A DNA stretch of 43,350 nucleotides from Polynucleobacter meluiroseus (GTDB lineage: Bacteria; Pseudomonadota; Gammaproteobacteria; Burkholderiales; Burkholderiaceae): contig CAMDKY010000012.1 of NCBI GenBank assembly GCA_945901245.1, positions 1 through 43,350 of the forward strand, in the 5' to 3' direction. Position 1 is the stretch's first letter. Every line of letters starts with the position of its first letter. Under the pieces are notes generated by a model. The model had not been told where the DNA came from and did not search any database. It saw only the letters and a list, made by a program, of their open reading frames with translations. This document shows positions 1 to 8,237 of this stretch, one piece after another. Both the position numbers and the translations under genes were made by a program.

Positions 1-29
1 TGCCTACTTGAAGCAAATCTTTTTAACTT

Positions 30-80
30 GTACGAACGCGGGTTGGGGGTATTTTTGGGGGTACTTTGTGAAATTCGTAC
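30..80. repeat. Repeat cluster typical of element border
   Basis: Two direct copies of TGGGGGTA lie at 44-51 and 56-63, flanked by an inverted pair GTACGAA (30-36) and TTCGTAC (74-80). Spaced GGGGGTA repeats of this kind are commonly seen beside tRNA-targeting tyrosine integrase genes, where they may be arm-type binding sites. Here they lie 50 to 70 bases before the tRNA-end-like sequence at 131-153. No integrase gene is inside the window, so the role is inferred. Confidence 0.4.
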
Positions 81-130
81 CTTTTTTATAGTGCGTAAAT
101 AATTGATTTAATTATAGAAACCCATTTTTA

Positions 131-153
131 GTTCGATTCCCGCCGACCCACCA
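131..153 (+). other. tRNA 3'-end-like sequence, putative att site
   Basis: GTTCGATTC followed by CCGCCGACCCACCA reads as the T-loop, T-stem 3' strand and acceptor end of a tRNA or tmRNA. The upstream bases (TTTTTA) do not pair with the T-stem and no anticodon arm is present, so this is only a 3' fragment. The distance from TTC to CCA is 19 bases rather than the usual 20, so the copy is slightly degenerate. A 3' fragment of this kind is what integration into a tRNA gene leaves at the far end of an element. The intact gene would lie upstream of the window. Confidence 0.45.
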
Positions 154-173
154 CGAAGTAAGATGCAATAAAC

Positions 174-201
174 AAAACGCCACCCGATTCGGTGGCGTTT
201 T
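174..201. terminator. Bidirectional intrinsic terminator
   Basis: A perfect 11-base stem, AAAACGCCACC (174-184) and GGTGGCGTTTT (191-201), encloses a 6-base loop. The A and T tracts at the ends make it work in both directions. It sits between the tRNA-like fragment and the end of htpX and would stop the htpX transcript on the minus strand. Confidence 0.85.
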
Positions 202-223
202 GCTTTTAGTACTGCAGCAGGAA

Positions 224-1105
224 TTAACTGTTACGCAGGGCTGCAATACGCTCATCGAGCGGAGGATGGCTCATAAACAAACGCTTCAATCCATCGGCCA
301 TGCCGCCCGAGATACCAAACGCTTCGAGCTGCTCTGGTAAATGTGGCTGATTAGCTGACTTTTGTAGGCGCTCTAAGGCAGCAATCATCTTGTGCTTGCC
401 TTCCAAGTAGGCAGCACCTGCATCGGCGCGGTACTCGCGTTGGCGACTAAACCACATCACAATCGCGCTGGCCAAAATACCCAGTACCAGTTGCGCAATG
501 ATGGTAGTAATCCAATACGCTGGGCCATGGCCTCGCTCCGTCTTAAATACGGCACGATCAATGATGTGGCCAATCACCCTGGATAAGAAAAATACAAAGG
601 TATTGATCACGCCCTGTATTAATGCCAAGGTCACCATATCGCCATTGGCAACGTGACTGACCTCATGCGCCAATACCGCTTCCGCTTCATCGCGCGTCAT
701 GCCATTGAGTAAGCCGGTGCTTACCGCTACGAGGGCATCATTACGAAACATCCCAGTAGCAAATGCATTAATGTCTGGCGCATCGTAAATAGCGACCTCT
801 GGCATTCCAATACCAGCCGCATTGGCTTGACGCTGGACCGTACTCAGTAGCCATCGCTCCTGATCGTTGCGTGGCTCCTGTATGACATAGGCGCCCACGG
901 AGTGCTTCGCCATCGATTTGGACATGGCGAGGGAAATGAATGAACCTGTCATGCCCACCACTGCTGAAAGCATCAACAATGAACCAAGTTCCAGATGAAT
1001 ACCCTGTTCATCTAGCACTTGCCCTAAACCAAAGACACTAATGACGACCGAAATCACCAACATGATGGCGATGTTGGTCACTAGAAATAAAAAAATGCGT
1101 TTCAT
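224..1105 (-). CDS. htpX: Membrane zinc metalloprotease HtpX
   Basis: HtpX is an M48-family inner-membrane protease that degrades misfolded membrane proteins together with FtsH. The protein (293 aa from the chosen start) has an N-terminal hydrophobic pair of segments (about residues 3-60), the zinc motif HEVSH at about 147-151, a further hydrophobic region near 165-185 and 200-220, and the third ligand Glu in REYRAD near 224. I chose the ATG at 1105 because AAGGAG lies 8 bases upstream; another ATG two codons earlier is only 2 bases from that ribosome binding site. The gene is single and ends at the strong terminator at 174-201. Length is normal for the family. Confidence 0.95.
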   Translation of the reverse strand: MKRIFLFLVTNIAIMLVISVVISVFGLGQVLDEQGIHLELGSLLMLSAVVGMTGSFISLAMSKSMAKHSVGAYVIQEPRNDQERWLLSTVQRQANAAGIGMPEVAIYDAPDINAFATGMFRNDALVAVSTGLLNGMTRDEAEAVLAHEVSHVANGDMVTLALIQGVINTFVFFLSRVIGHIIDRAVFKTERGHGPAYWITTIIAQLVLGILASAIVMWFSRQREYRADAGAAYLEGKHKMIAALERLQKSANQPHLPEQLEAFGISGGMADGLKRLFMSHPPLDERIAALRNS

Positions 1106-1163
1106 ATTCATAACTCCTTAAGGGGGAGAACAAGCTAACTCGATAACTAATACGCTATCAGGA

Positions 1164-1185
1164 AAGCCCTCGTTTTGCTGGGCTT
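1164..1185 (-). terminator. Weak terminator after heme operon
   Basis: On the minus strand AAGCCC and GGGCTT form a 6-base stem with a 10-base loop just after the hmuV stop codon, followed by a short T-rich stretch. It is the only hairpin I see between hmuV and htpX. The stem is short, so some read-through into htpX is possible. Confidence 0.35.
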
Positions 1186-1200
1186 ATATTTATCATCATT

Positions 1201-1989
1201 TTATAGGGTATTTAGCCCCAGACTTGCCCTCGGAAAAACCAATGGAGGTGAGCCATCCCGCTCAATTACATCCAGCCGAATCTGGTACAAATCAGCCAGA
1301 TCTGAAATTGCACCCATCCCAGCAGTGTGATCACCCACAATCTTTCCTTCTTTTACCAAGATCAGCCGGTCAAAATGGTGCATTGCCTGATTGATGTCGT
1401 GCAAGATCGCCACAATGGCATGATTCCGCTCATCGGCATACTGCTTCATTCTTTCAAGTAACTCGATCTGCAGACCCGGATCCAATGAAGCTAAAGGCTC
1501 ATCCACCAAGATCAGGCTATTCTGCTCATCCCATAGTTGCGCAAATACTCTAGCAAAATGAATGCGTGCCTTTTCACCGCCGGATAGGGTATCAAAACTC
1601 CGATTGAGGAGATGCTCGCAGGAACTCAGGCGCGCCGCATGCCGAATAATGGCATCGCGTTTTATATCACCCTCAATTGCGATCCTTCCCAAACCAATAA
1701 CTAAATGCGCCATTAGGCCAAATGCTACATCGCTTGATTGAGGCAGTACTGCCCGGCTTCTACTCAGCGATCGTAAAGGCCATGTTTCTATTGCTGCGCC
1801 TTTGAACGCATATGACCCAAAATGCGACCGCAAATCACCGGATAACAATCTAAGCAATGTCGTTTTCCCTGCTCCACTAGGTCCGAGTATGGCAATGCGC
1901 TCACAGGGACCAATGGCGAATGAAAATGGACCAAATGCATTTTCACCTAGCGTGATCTGCAAATTCTGAAGGCGGCATAGGGTACTCAT
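1201..1989 (-). CDS. hmuV: Heme ABC transporter ATPase HmuV
   Basis: This is the ATP-binding subunit that powers heme import across the inner membrane with HmuU and HmuT. Walker A GPSGAGKTT is at residues 36-44, the signature LSGGEKAR at 135-142 and Walker B LILVDEP at 159-165, followed by ASLD. The switch His is in AILHDINQ. The length of 262 aa is normal for HmuV and FecE-type ATPases. Its ATG shares one base with the hmuU stop codon (TAATG), which indicates translational coupling. It is the last gene of the heme operon. Family membership is certain; heme specificity comes from the neighbouring receptor and HmuS. Confidence 0.92.
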   Translation of the reverse strand: MSTLCRLQNLQITLGENAFGPFSFAIGPCERIAILGPSGAGKTTLLRLLSGDLRSHFGSYAFKGAAIETWPLRSLSRSRAVLPQSSDVAFGLMAHLVIGLGRIAIEGDIKRDAIIRHAARLSSCEHLLNRSFDTLSGGEKARIHFARVFAQLWDEQNSLILVDEPLASLDPGLQIELLERMKQYADERNHAIVAILHDINQAMHHFDRLILVKEGKIVGDHTAGMGAISDLADLYQIRLDVIERDGSPPLVFPRASLGLNTL

Positions 1990-3035
1990 TAAAACAATTG
2001 ACGGCGCGAAGAGCGTAACAGCATGATGAAAAACGGTGCACCTAAAAGGGCAGTAAAGATTCCTACGGGGACTTCTGCTGGGATTGCAATCGTACGCGCG
2101 AATGTATCAGCCAGTAATAACAAAACACCGCCTAATAACATTGAGGCAGGGACTACTACCCTTTGATCGCCTCCCAGCCAAGCACGGGCAAAGTTGGGTG
2201 CGATTAAACCAATAAAGCCAATCATTCCGCACCATGCAACCGCAAAGCCAGAGAGCAAGGCTACCCAAACAATGATTTCCATCCGAATGCGGCTAATTTC
2301 AATACCGATATGGGCTGCGACTGTTTCGCCAAGGGCAAATACATTCATTACCGGAATCAGTGCGCGCAAACGCCACCAAGCGAATGAAAAGAGGACGGCA
2401 ATCGCCATTACCAAAATCCAATTGGAACCAGAGAGCGAGCCCATCGTCCAGAATGTCAAATTACGTAACTGCTCATCCGTCGCTAAATAAGTGCACAAAC
2501 CAATAACGGCCGCTGCAAGGGCATTTAAAGCAATGCCTGTGAGAAGTAGGCCCGCAATCGAGCCAGGCGTAATCCAGCGCGCAATGCGATCCAAAGCAAA
2601 ACACACCAGAATCGCCCCTGAAAACGCCAATGCGGGTATCGTCCAAAATCGCCACTGCGGCAGAAGTGGGATATTTAGGTCATTCAAAATAACAATGCCC
2701 AAAGCCACTGCGCAAGCAGCTCCAGCGGATACACCCAGCAATCCAGGATCGGCAAGCGGATTACGAAATAGTCCCTGCGTCAGGGCGCCGGAAAGCCCCA
2801 AGGCAGCGCCAATCAAAAGAGCAAATACCACTCGGGGTAAGCGCAAGTGCCACAAAACATAGCTACTACCCGATTGGACATCCCCGCCTTGATTGATCAG
2901 TGAGGCCCAGTCATTCAGGCGAATGGGGACTGCGCCCCATTGCGCAGCAAAGAGTAGCAAGGCAATAATGCTCAAACCAGCAAATGTGCTCGTAAAAACC
3001 ACATTGGCTCTTAGCGCAGCGGAAATAAAAACCAT
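1989..3035 (-). CDS. hmuU: Heme ABC transporter permease HmuU
   Basis: This 348 aa FecCD/BtuC-type permease forms the inner-membrane channel for heme. It is hydrophobic throughout, with about ten predicted membrane segments. Family patterns seen are HLRLPRVVFALLIGAALGL near residues 63-81, a GLLLTGIALN stretch near 160, and GMIGFIGLIAPNFAR near 270 in the coupling-helix region. The C-terminus has VPVGIFTALLGAPFFIMLL, usual for the family. It starts 17 bases after the hmuT stop and overlaps hmuV by one base. The ribosome binding site is weak, so translation may depend on coupling. Confidence 0.92.
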   Translation of the reverse strand: MVFISAALRANVVFTSTFAGLSIIALLLFAAQWGAVPIRLNDWASLINQGGDVQSGSSYVLWHLRLPRVVFALLIGAALGLSGALTQGLFRNPLADPGLLGVSAGAACAVALGIVILNDLNIPLLPQWRFWTIPALAFSGAILVCFALDRIARWITPGSIAGLLLTGIALNALAAAVIGLCTYLATDEQLRNLTFWTMGSLSGSNWILVMAIAVLFSFAWWRLRALIPVMNVFALGETVAAHIGIEISRIRMEIIVWVALLSGFAVAWCGMIGFIGLIAPNFARAWLGGDQRVVVPASMLLGGVLLLLADTFARTIAIPAEVPVGIFTALLGAPFFIMLLRSSRRQLF

Positions 3036-3052
3036 CGTATGAAGTCTGTAAC

Positions 3053-3943
3053 TTAAGCCATGGCTTGCTGTAAAAGCAGATTTAGCTCAGCAACCGCTAA
3101 TGGCATACGCGGCCCAAAGCCCAATAGGTACATGGCCTCAAGTGAGATAATTTTCTGTTCTTTTCCGGCGCGCGTTTGCTTGACCCCGGGAAAGCGCAGC
3201 ACACCGCTGATGCCACCAACGGTTTTCATGCCTTGATCCGTCAGTAATATGACATCCGGATTGGCAGCAATGACTGCTTCTGGAGTGAGCGGCTTAAATC
3301 CACTGAATCCAGCAATCGCATTGCGTGCACCCGCATACTCAATCATGGCGTCTGCACTGGTTTTTGCACCACCCACCATCAGCTGACTGGGGTTTTGCGA
3401 CAGAATAAATAAAGCACGTATGTTTTTGTATTTGGAATGAGCAACACGCTCCTGAGTATTTTTCCACTCCAAACGCAATTGACTTGCAAGCGCTTCGGCA
3501 GCATTCGTTTTATGCACCAGCTTTCCAATGGAGCTTACCCGATCAATGACGTCCTTGAGTTGATGGCCAGACGGTAAGATGGTCAAGGAGATCCCAGCAT
3601 CGTTAATCTGCTTTAGCACCATGGGCGGCCCCGCATCTTCCGTAGCAAGCACTTGAGTAGGGCGAAGAGCCAAGATGCCCTCAGAAGAAAGACTACGGGC
3701 ATACCCAACATTGGGTAAGCGAGTAGTTGCTGCAGGATAAATCGAGGTCGTATCTACTCCAACTAATTGAGTATTGGCTTTGAGTAAATAAACGATCTCG
3801 GTTAATGCACCGCCTATGCTAATCAAGCGCATCGAACTAGAAGCCACAACAGGACGTTCGTGTGCAAAGACCTCTAAACCAAGGCCCATCCATCCTGCTG
3901 CCGTTACCGATTTGACTAAGATGCTCCGGCGACAATGATTCAT
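3053..3943 (-). CDS. hmuT: Periplasmic hemin-binding protein HmuT
   Basis: HmuT receives heme in the periplasm and delivers it to HmuUV. The 296 aa protein has the TroA/BtuF-like fold pattern: RLISIGGALTEIVYLL near residues 39-54, VGYARSLSSEGILALRPTQVLA near 78-99 and a C-terminal NPDVILLTD. The N-terminus contains RRSILVK before a hydrophobic stretch, which resembles a twin-arginine signal, although a Sec signal is also possible. Translation appears coupled to hmuS, because the hmuS stop and hmuT start are separated by one base (TGAAATG). The position between hmuS and hmuU is the usual order in HmuRSTUV systems. Confidence 0.9.
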   Translation of the reverse strand: MNHCRRSILVKSVTAAGWMGLGLEVFAHERPVVASSSMRLISIGGALTEIVYLLKANTQLVGVDTTSIYPAATTRLPNVGYARSLSSEGILALRPTQVLATEDAGPPMVLKQINDAGISLTILPSGHQLKDVIDRVSSIGKLVHKTNAAEALASQLRLEWKNTQERVAHSKYKNIRALFILSQNPSQLMVGGAKTSADAMIEYAGARNAIAGFSGFKPLTPEAVIAANPDVILLTDQGMKTVGGISGVLRFPGVKQTRAGKEQKIISLEAMYLLGFGPRMPLAVAELNLLLQQAMA

Positions 3944-3944
3944 T

Positions 3945-5027
3945 TCAAGCCTCTACCGCCATTGAACGTGCAAGCAAGTCGTCCGCTAAAGCGCGCCAGG
4001 TACCTAACTCAGGCTTACCCGGTTTTCGCTCTCCAAAGAACATGGCAATTGCTTCACCTTCAGCATTAAACAGCTCCACCGAAGTCACGATGCCATCGTC
4101 GGTTGGCTTGCGCACAAGCCAAGCCTGGGCCACGGAATCCATTTGCAAATGGAGGTTAAAGCGAGGATCCATGACATTAATCCAGGATCCGATCAACATC
4201 ACCTTTTGAATCGGTCCACTGTGAATCTGCAGCATGCCATGATTGCCTACAAACACCATCAGCGGAGTAGCGGTACTCGCTGCAATATCCAATAAGTCCT
4301 TTGCACAAGCGACCGGCAACGCTTGCACAAACTCGGGCTCGGCAAGGCGTAATCCTTGGGTTCGAGTTATTTTAAATTGCCTCAATAAACCAAAAAAGTC
4401 GTGTGTATCCTTCATCGTGCGCCAAGCTTGACGCCAGGCTGTCAGATCAATATCTCGATCTGGCAATTCAGTAGCAGGCCTATCCAGTGCAGTGACTTGC
4501 ATTCCGAGAGTCTGATCATCGCTTTGGAATTGATGCAGTAATTCATCGAATTTTGCAGCATTGCTTTGTGACCTCAAATGGATTTTATGAATGGCTACGC
4601 CCGCCTTATCAAAGAATTGCAGACTTCGCTGCAGACCGTCTTTGCTCATTTCGCGAACCGCAAATCCATGCGCCCAGGCATGATAGAAAAGACGTAAGTC
4701 AATCTCGCCAACCATAAGTCCCACAGGCCCCTCTTGCGATGCGTTTTTATAAATGCCAACTTTTTCATGCACGCAGGATGTATTACGGGTCAGCGCCATA
4801 ACCTCCCCCAGAGATTCAATGGAAGTCATAATTTCAGCCCACTTTGGATGCAGTCGGATGGCTTGCATCTCTCCCACGACTGAAGGGGTGGTATCCATGC
4901 CCAAGAAAGAAGCAAGCAACTCGCCCTCGGATATCCCCAGTTGCTTTGCAATGTCACGGTGGCGCATCTTTTCATTCGTACGGAGCATCCTGAATGATTG
5001 ACGGATAAATTCGATGGATGGGTTCAT
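3945..5027 (-). CDS. hmuS: Cytoplasmic heme handling/degrading protein HmuS
   Basis: HemS/HmuS proteins bind heme in the cytoplasm and release iron or pass the heme on. The 360 aa sequence is the usual two-repeat form: the N-terminal half carries ALTRNTSCVHEKVGIY and the C-terminal half has VFVGNHGMLQIHSGPI and a matching GSWINVMDPRFNLHL stretch. A short helix-turn-helix-like start (HRDIAKQLGISEGELLASFLG) is typical of the family. The ATG at 5027 has AAGGAAA upstream; an earlier in-frame codon would overlap the receptor gene. The gap from hmuR is 10 bases. Confidence 0.92.
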   Translation of the reverse strand: MNPSIEFIRQSFRMLRTNEKMRHRDIAKQLGISEGELLASFLGMDTTPSVVGEMQAIRLHPKWAEIMTSIESLGEVMALTRNTSCVHEKVGIYKNASQEGPVGLMVGEIDLRLFYHAWAHGFAVREMSKDGLQRSLQFFDKAGVAIHKIHLRSQSNAAKFDELLHQFQSDDQTLGMQVTALDRPATELPDRDIDLTAWRQAWRTMKDTHDFFGLLRQFKITRTQGLRLAEPEFVQALPVACAKDLLDIAASTATPLMVFVGNHGMLQIHSGPIQKVMLIGSWINVMDPRFNLHLQMDSVAQAWLVRKPTDDGIVTSVELFNAEGEAIAMFFGERKPGKPELGTWRALADDLLARSMAVEA

Positions 5028-5037
5028 GCTGTTTTCC

Positions 5038-7287
5038 TTAAAAGTCATAGCGCAGGGACACTTGCGCATTGCGTGGAGCCGAAGTGGCTGATTGCTGAGC
5101 AGCAGCTGCGTTATACATAGCTGAACTTACTGTCGTTACAGAGCCTTGAACGCCTGACCAGTTCCAGAAGGTGCTATTAAATACATTGTTTAGATTGAAA
5201 TTCAGCGTTACTTGCTTGGATGGCTTCCAATAGCCCATCAGATTCAGGATCGATGATGCTGGTGTCAAAAACTGATTGGCGGTTCCGCCTGTATTGGAGT
5301 TAAAGTTGACATCGCTTGCTGCCTTACCTTGATTCCAGATGAGATTGGCAAACGCTCCCCATTCAACTGCGTCATACCGCAATCCCAGAATCGCGCGAAG
5401 GGGTTGAATCGTATTTAAAGGCGCAGAGATGCCATTTTGCATCTGTTGACCCTGGCTGTAAGCCATGGCTGCATTTGCTTGCCATCGTTTTGCAAAAGCC
5501 CAATCTGTCCTGACATCCCAACCTCGGATCGATACGCTGTTTAGATTTTGATATTGCAGAATGGCAGGGTTAACTGGATTCAGTAAAGAGCCCTGTGTTG
5601 TCACTTGTGCAATAAAGTCATCGTAATGATTGGCATAGGCTGATGCCTGATATCGCCAAGCGCCTACCCTGCCCCGAGAGCCGAGTTCGATGCCATTACC
5701 AGTCTGGGGTCTTAAATTGGGATTGGCAATGACACGGTAGTTCGAGCCAGGGCCAGTATTGGCATGGGTTGCTAAGGCCTGATCTGGTGTAGGCGCGCCA
5801 AATGCCCTACCCCAATTGATAAATGGCCGCAATGCAGTCGCCCAATTCCATACCGCTCCAAGCGCAGGAGAAACTGCAGCACCACTATTGGAATTAGTTA
5901 AGCCGGTTTGCGGCTTGATGGAATAACTGTCATAGCGAATCGCCGGTATCAGTGTAAGGTTGCCAAACTCCATTTCACTCTGAAAGAATGCACCGCCTAG
6001 GTCATATTTTGATGATGGCGCAGGTGTAATTGATGTGCCATTCCCAGCTGCATTGATACGACTAGATATGTCGGCAGAACTCCAATCTAGTCCATAAGTG
6101 AAGCGTTGATTGATGAAATTGGTAGTACTGCTCTCGAAGCTGGTATTGATTCCCTTGGTGTTTTGACTATAGGTATTCGTCCTTGACCGCCAGGGGTAGG
6201 ACCTACCACCTCCAACAGCGGATTCTTGATACGATTTTTGGGTTACCGATGCATCTTGAAGGTAAAGCATGACTCTTGCCGCCTGAATCACCTCGTTTGC
6301 ATAATCCCGATAGCGATATTCGCCCGATACCCGATCTCGGGATGTGGTGTCCGATGCAGTTGATGTGGCTACAGCCCTTGATAGATCCGATAGATTATTG
6401 ACATTTTGCGTCAGGTTTTGCGATTCATAGGTAATTCCTATGCTGCTTGCCGAGTTGATGCGTGCCAACGCCTTTGACAGTACATACCAATTGCGATAAT
6501 CAGCTGGGTTTGGCGCGCTTCGATTAATCCCCGTGGAGTAGTTTGAACCTTGATTTTCATATTGATGGCCGGATTGAAAATTACCAAGAATCATGCCCTG
6601 AACATCGTCACTCTTACCTGCATACGCTACTGATGTATTCGAAGAGTTATCCACACTGGAGTAGCCGGCCCGAGCAAAGCCCCCGGTATTCTTTCCCTGC
6701 TTTATAAAGTCAGTGGGATTGAATGTTTGAAAATACACAATGCCAGCCAGCCCATCACTGCCGTATTGAGTGGATGATGGTCCGCGGCTTACTTCAATTT
6801 TTCGAAAGCCATCGACATCTAAAAAATTTCCCCGGCCCGAAGACAGACTACCGAATGAAAATTGATTGGGTACGCGGATGCCATCGACTAAAAGTAGGAC
6901 ATTATTGCCCTGTAGACCACGAATATTGACGCTTTCTTGTCCGCCGCGGCCCTGTGCGCCAATGGCAAGGCTAAATCGTCCCGTTTGCTGAGGTACGGTA
7001 ATGTCCGGCGAATCTTTAAATACATCGCCTACGTTTCGAGCGCCCAACTCCTGAATTTCCTCGGCCGTGGTAACCGTAACGATTCGCGGCACATTGTCGG
7101 TTTTCCGTTCGGATCGCGTGGCAGATACAGTGACCTCTTTGAGGTCTTTACTATCGAGTGCGCCACCTTGGTGTTGATTGACTACTTCTGCATGGTCGCG
7201 TGTTGCAATTTGTGCCCTTGCAGTCATTGATACAACCGTTATTGGCATTAGCAATGCCAATGCACCTCTCTTTAACCCGCTTTTCAT
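5038..7287 (-). CDS. hmuR: TonB-dependent heme receptor HmuR
   Basis: This outer-membrane receptor (749 aa) takes up heme or hemoprotein-bound heme. It has a signal peptide ending near AQ (about residue 26), a TonB box-like KEVTVSATR, a plug domain (RIVTVTTAEEIQELGARNVGDVF; VNIRGLQGNNVLLLVDGIR) and a 22-strand-type barrel ending in the aromatic RYDF. The heme-receptor hallmark is present as WGRAFGAPTPDQAL followed by NPNLRPQTG, matching the FRAP and NPNL boxes, with a His between them. I start at the ATG at 7287, preceded by AGGGG; an upstream GTG at 7311 would spoil the signal peptide. A Fur box and promoter lie upstream at 7371-7403. Confidence 0.93.
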   Translation of the reverse strand: MKSGLKRGALALLMPITVVSMTARAQIATRDHAEVVNQHQGGALDSKDLKEVTVSATRSERKTDNVPRIVTVTTAEEIQELGARNVGDVFKDSPDITVPQQTGRFSLAIGAQGRGGQESVNIRGLQGNNVLLLVDGIRVPNQFSFGSLSSGRGNFLDVDGFRKIEVSRGPSSTQYGSDGLAGIVYFQTFNPTDFIKQGKNTGGFARAGYSSVDNSSNTSVAYAGKSDDVQGMILGNFQSGHQYENQGSNYSTGINRSAPNPADYRNWYVLSKALARINSASSIGITYESQNLTQNVNNLSDLSRAVATSTASDTTSRDRVSGEYRYRDYANEVIQAARVMLYLQDASVTQKSYQESAVGGGRSYPWRSRTNTYSQNTKGINTSFESSTTNFINQRFTYGLDWSSADISSRINAAGNGTSITPAPSSKYDLGGAFFQSEMEFGNLTLIPAIRYDSYSIKPQTGLTNSNSGAAVSPALGAVWNWATALRPFINWGRAFGAPTPDQALATHANTGPGSNYRVIANPNLRPQTGNGIELGSRGRVGAWRYQASAYANHYDDFIAQVTTQGSLLNPVNPAILQYQNLNSVSIRGWDVRTDWAFAKRWQANAAMAYSQGQQMQNGISAPLNTIQPLRAILGLRYDAVEWGAFANLIWNQGKAASDVNFNSNTGGTANQFLTPASSILNLMGYWKPSKQVTLNFNLNNVFNSTFWNWSGVQGSVTTVSSAMYNAAAAQQSATSAPRNAQVSLRYDF

Positions 7288-7338
7288 ATATCCCCTAGTT
7301 CGTTGAAACACTAGCTAGCGGCGGCGGGCTGTGGCATT

Positions 7339-7363
7339 GATGCAGTAAATGATTTACTGCATC
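7339..7363. promoter_or_regulatory. 25-base palindrome in hmuR leader
   Basis: GATGCAGTAAAT (7339-7350) and ATTTACTGCATC (7352-7363) are a perfect 12-base inverted repeat around a single central G. It lies between the Fur-covered hmuR promoter and the hmuR start codon, so it would be in the 5' leader, about 50 bases before the ATG. A further half-site TACTGCAT lies at 7408-7415, beyond the -35 box. It could be a second operator or an mRNA hairpin; no long T tract follows, so it is not a standard terminator. Confidence 0.6.
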
Positions 7364-7370
7364 AGTCAAA

Positions 7371-7403
7371 CTAAATGATAATCATTATTAATTAGATTGT
7401 CAA
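7371..7403 (-). promoter_or_regulatory. hmuR promoter with Fur box
   Basis: On the minus strand TTGACA (7398-7403) and TATCAT (7375-7380) are separated by exactly 17 bases, a strong sigma70-type promoter. A Fur box at 7371-7389 matches 15 of 19 positions of the consensus (GATAATGATAATCATTATC) and covers the -10 box. Iron-loaded Fur would block transcription of hmuRSTUV, giving derepression under iron limitation. The promoter lies only 23 bases after the tonB stop codon, so hmuR can be transcribed both from here and from the upstream promoter. Confidence 0.85.
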
Positions 7404-7425
7404 TCAATACTGCATTTCTCTTTCA

Positions 7426-8025
7426 TCAGGTAAGCGCTGTAAATAATGCAGAAGAAGATAGAAGGAAGCGAATAGGGAGGCGATAGCACATCGGAATTGC
7501 TCTACCACTCTCTTGTGCAGGCCGAAAGCTCCAATGGCGAACGGTGTTAAGAGCAGATCGATCCAAGGCCGGATGGCCAGAGCTTTGAGCTAGATCCAGT
7601 CGCGCTACTTTGCCATGATCGGTAATACAGGCATACAGCATCACTGCTCCCTGCTCTCCATTCTCTCGGCTGGAGATCGGATAGTGGGGTTTGGGATTAC
7701 GAAATTCCAATAGATCGGCAGATGGCGGTGTAATGGGCGCTGACATTAGCTCGGGTCTATTGCCTTGCAGATTGGTGGTTGGCACATCACTACCTAGCGA
7801 TGGAGCATGAATAGCTCCTTGAGACTTTGTGAGGGGACGCTCAGCTACCGGCAGACTAGTAATTTTATTTACAGGGGCAATTGATTTTGATTCGACTAAT
7901 TGAATCGGTAGCACTGACCGAGTGCCGTAATCCACTGGCTGCAATCCAAACCGAGCAATACAAGCAAATATGATCGCGTGCAGCAAAGAGACAAATAGGC
8001 TTAGTTTCCAGGGGATAATTTGCAT
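7426..8025 (-). CDS. tonB: TonB-family energy transducer
   Basis: TonB carries proton-motive energy from ExbBD to outer-membrane receptors, here most likely HmuR. The 199 aa protein has an N-terminal membrane anchor (about residues 8-27), a Pro- and Ser-containing periplasmic linker, and a C-terminal TonB domain from about residue 110 (PHYPISSRENGEQGAVML; SSGHPALDRSALNTVRHWSF). The linker is short and lacks the long Pro-Lys/Pro-Glu repeats of classical TonB. AAGGGTG overlaps the hemP stop region and serves as ribosome binding site. No exbB or exbD gene is in the window, so those partners must be elsewhere. Confidence 0.85.
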   Translation of the reverse strand: MQIIPWKLSLFVSLLHAIIFACIARFGLQPVDYGTRSVLPIQLVESKSIAPVNKITSLPVAERPLTKSQGAIHAPSLGSDVPTTNLQGNRPELMSAPITPPSADLLEFRNPKPHYPISSRENGEQGAVMLYACITDHGKVARLDLAQSSGHPALDRSALNTVRHWSFRPAQESGRAIPMCYRLPIRFLLSSSALFTALT

Positions 8026-8035
8026 CGAAACACCC

Positions 8036-8215
8036 TTACTTGGTTAGTATCAGCTTGCCAAGCTGAGTAATCCTCAAGGTGTAACAAACGCCATAGTGGT
8101 TAATAATGACCGAATTGCTGGCCCCAAACAAATCCAAGCTGGAATAGATTTTGGCTGGACCATTTACTGAGATACCAATCCATTGAGCATTGACTTTCAG
8201 ATTGTTTTTACTCAT
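8036..8215 (-). CDS. hemP: Hemin uptake protein HemP/HmuP
   Basis: This 59 aa gene was found by reading the minus strand between tonB and the ferric-binding gene. The C-terminal half has the HemP family pattern: SSLDLFGASNSVIINHYG, then CYTLRITQLGKLILTK, matching the usual Y-x-L-R-x-T-x-x-GKLILTK ending. In rhizobia and Burkholderia, HemP/HmuP is needed for expression of heme uptake genes and has been reported to act at the receptor gene promoter. It starts 22 bases after the upstream gene and ends 10 bases before tonB, so it is part of the operon. The ribosome binding site is weak. The start follows a stop codon (TAG ATG), which fixes it. Confidence 0.88.
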   Translation of the reverse strand: MSKNNLKVNAQWIGISVNGPAKIYSSLDLFGASNSVIINHYGVCYTLRITQLGKLILTK

Positions 8216-8237
8216 CTACAGAATCTGCTGTGATTTT

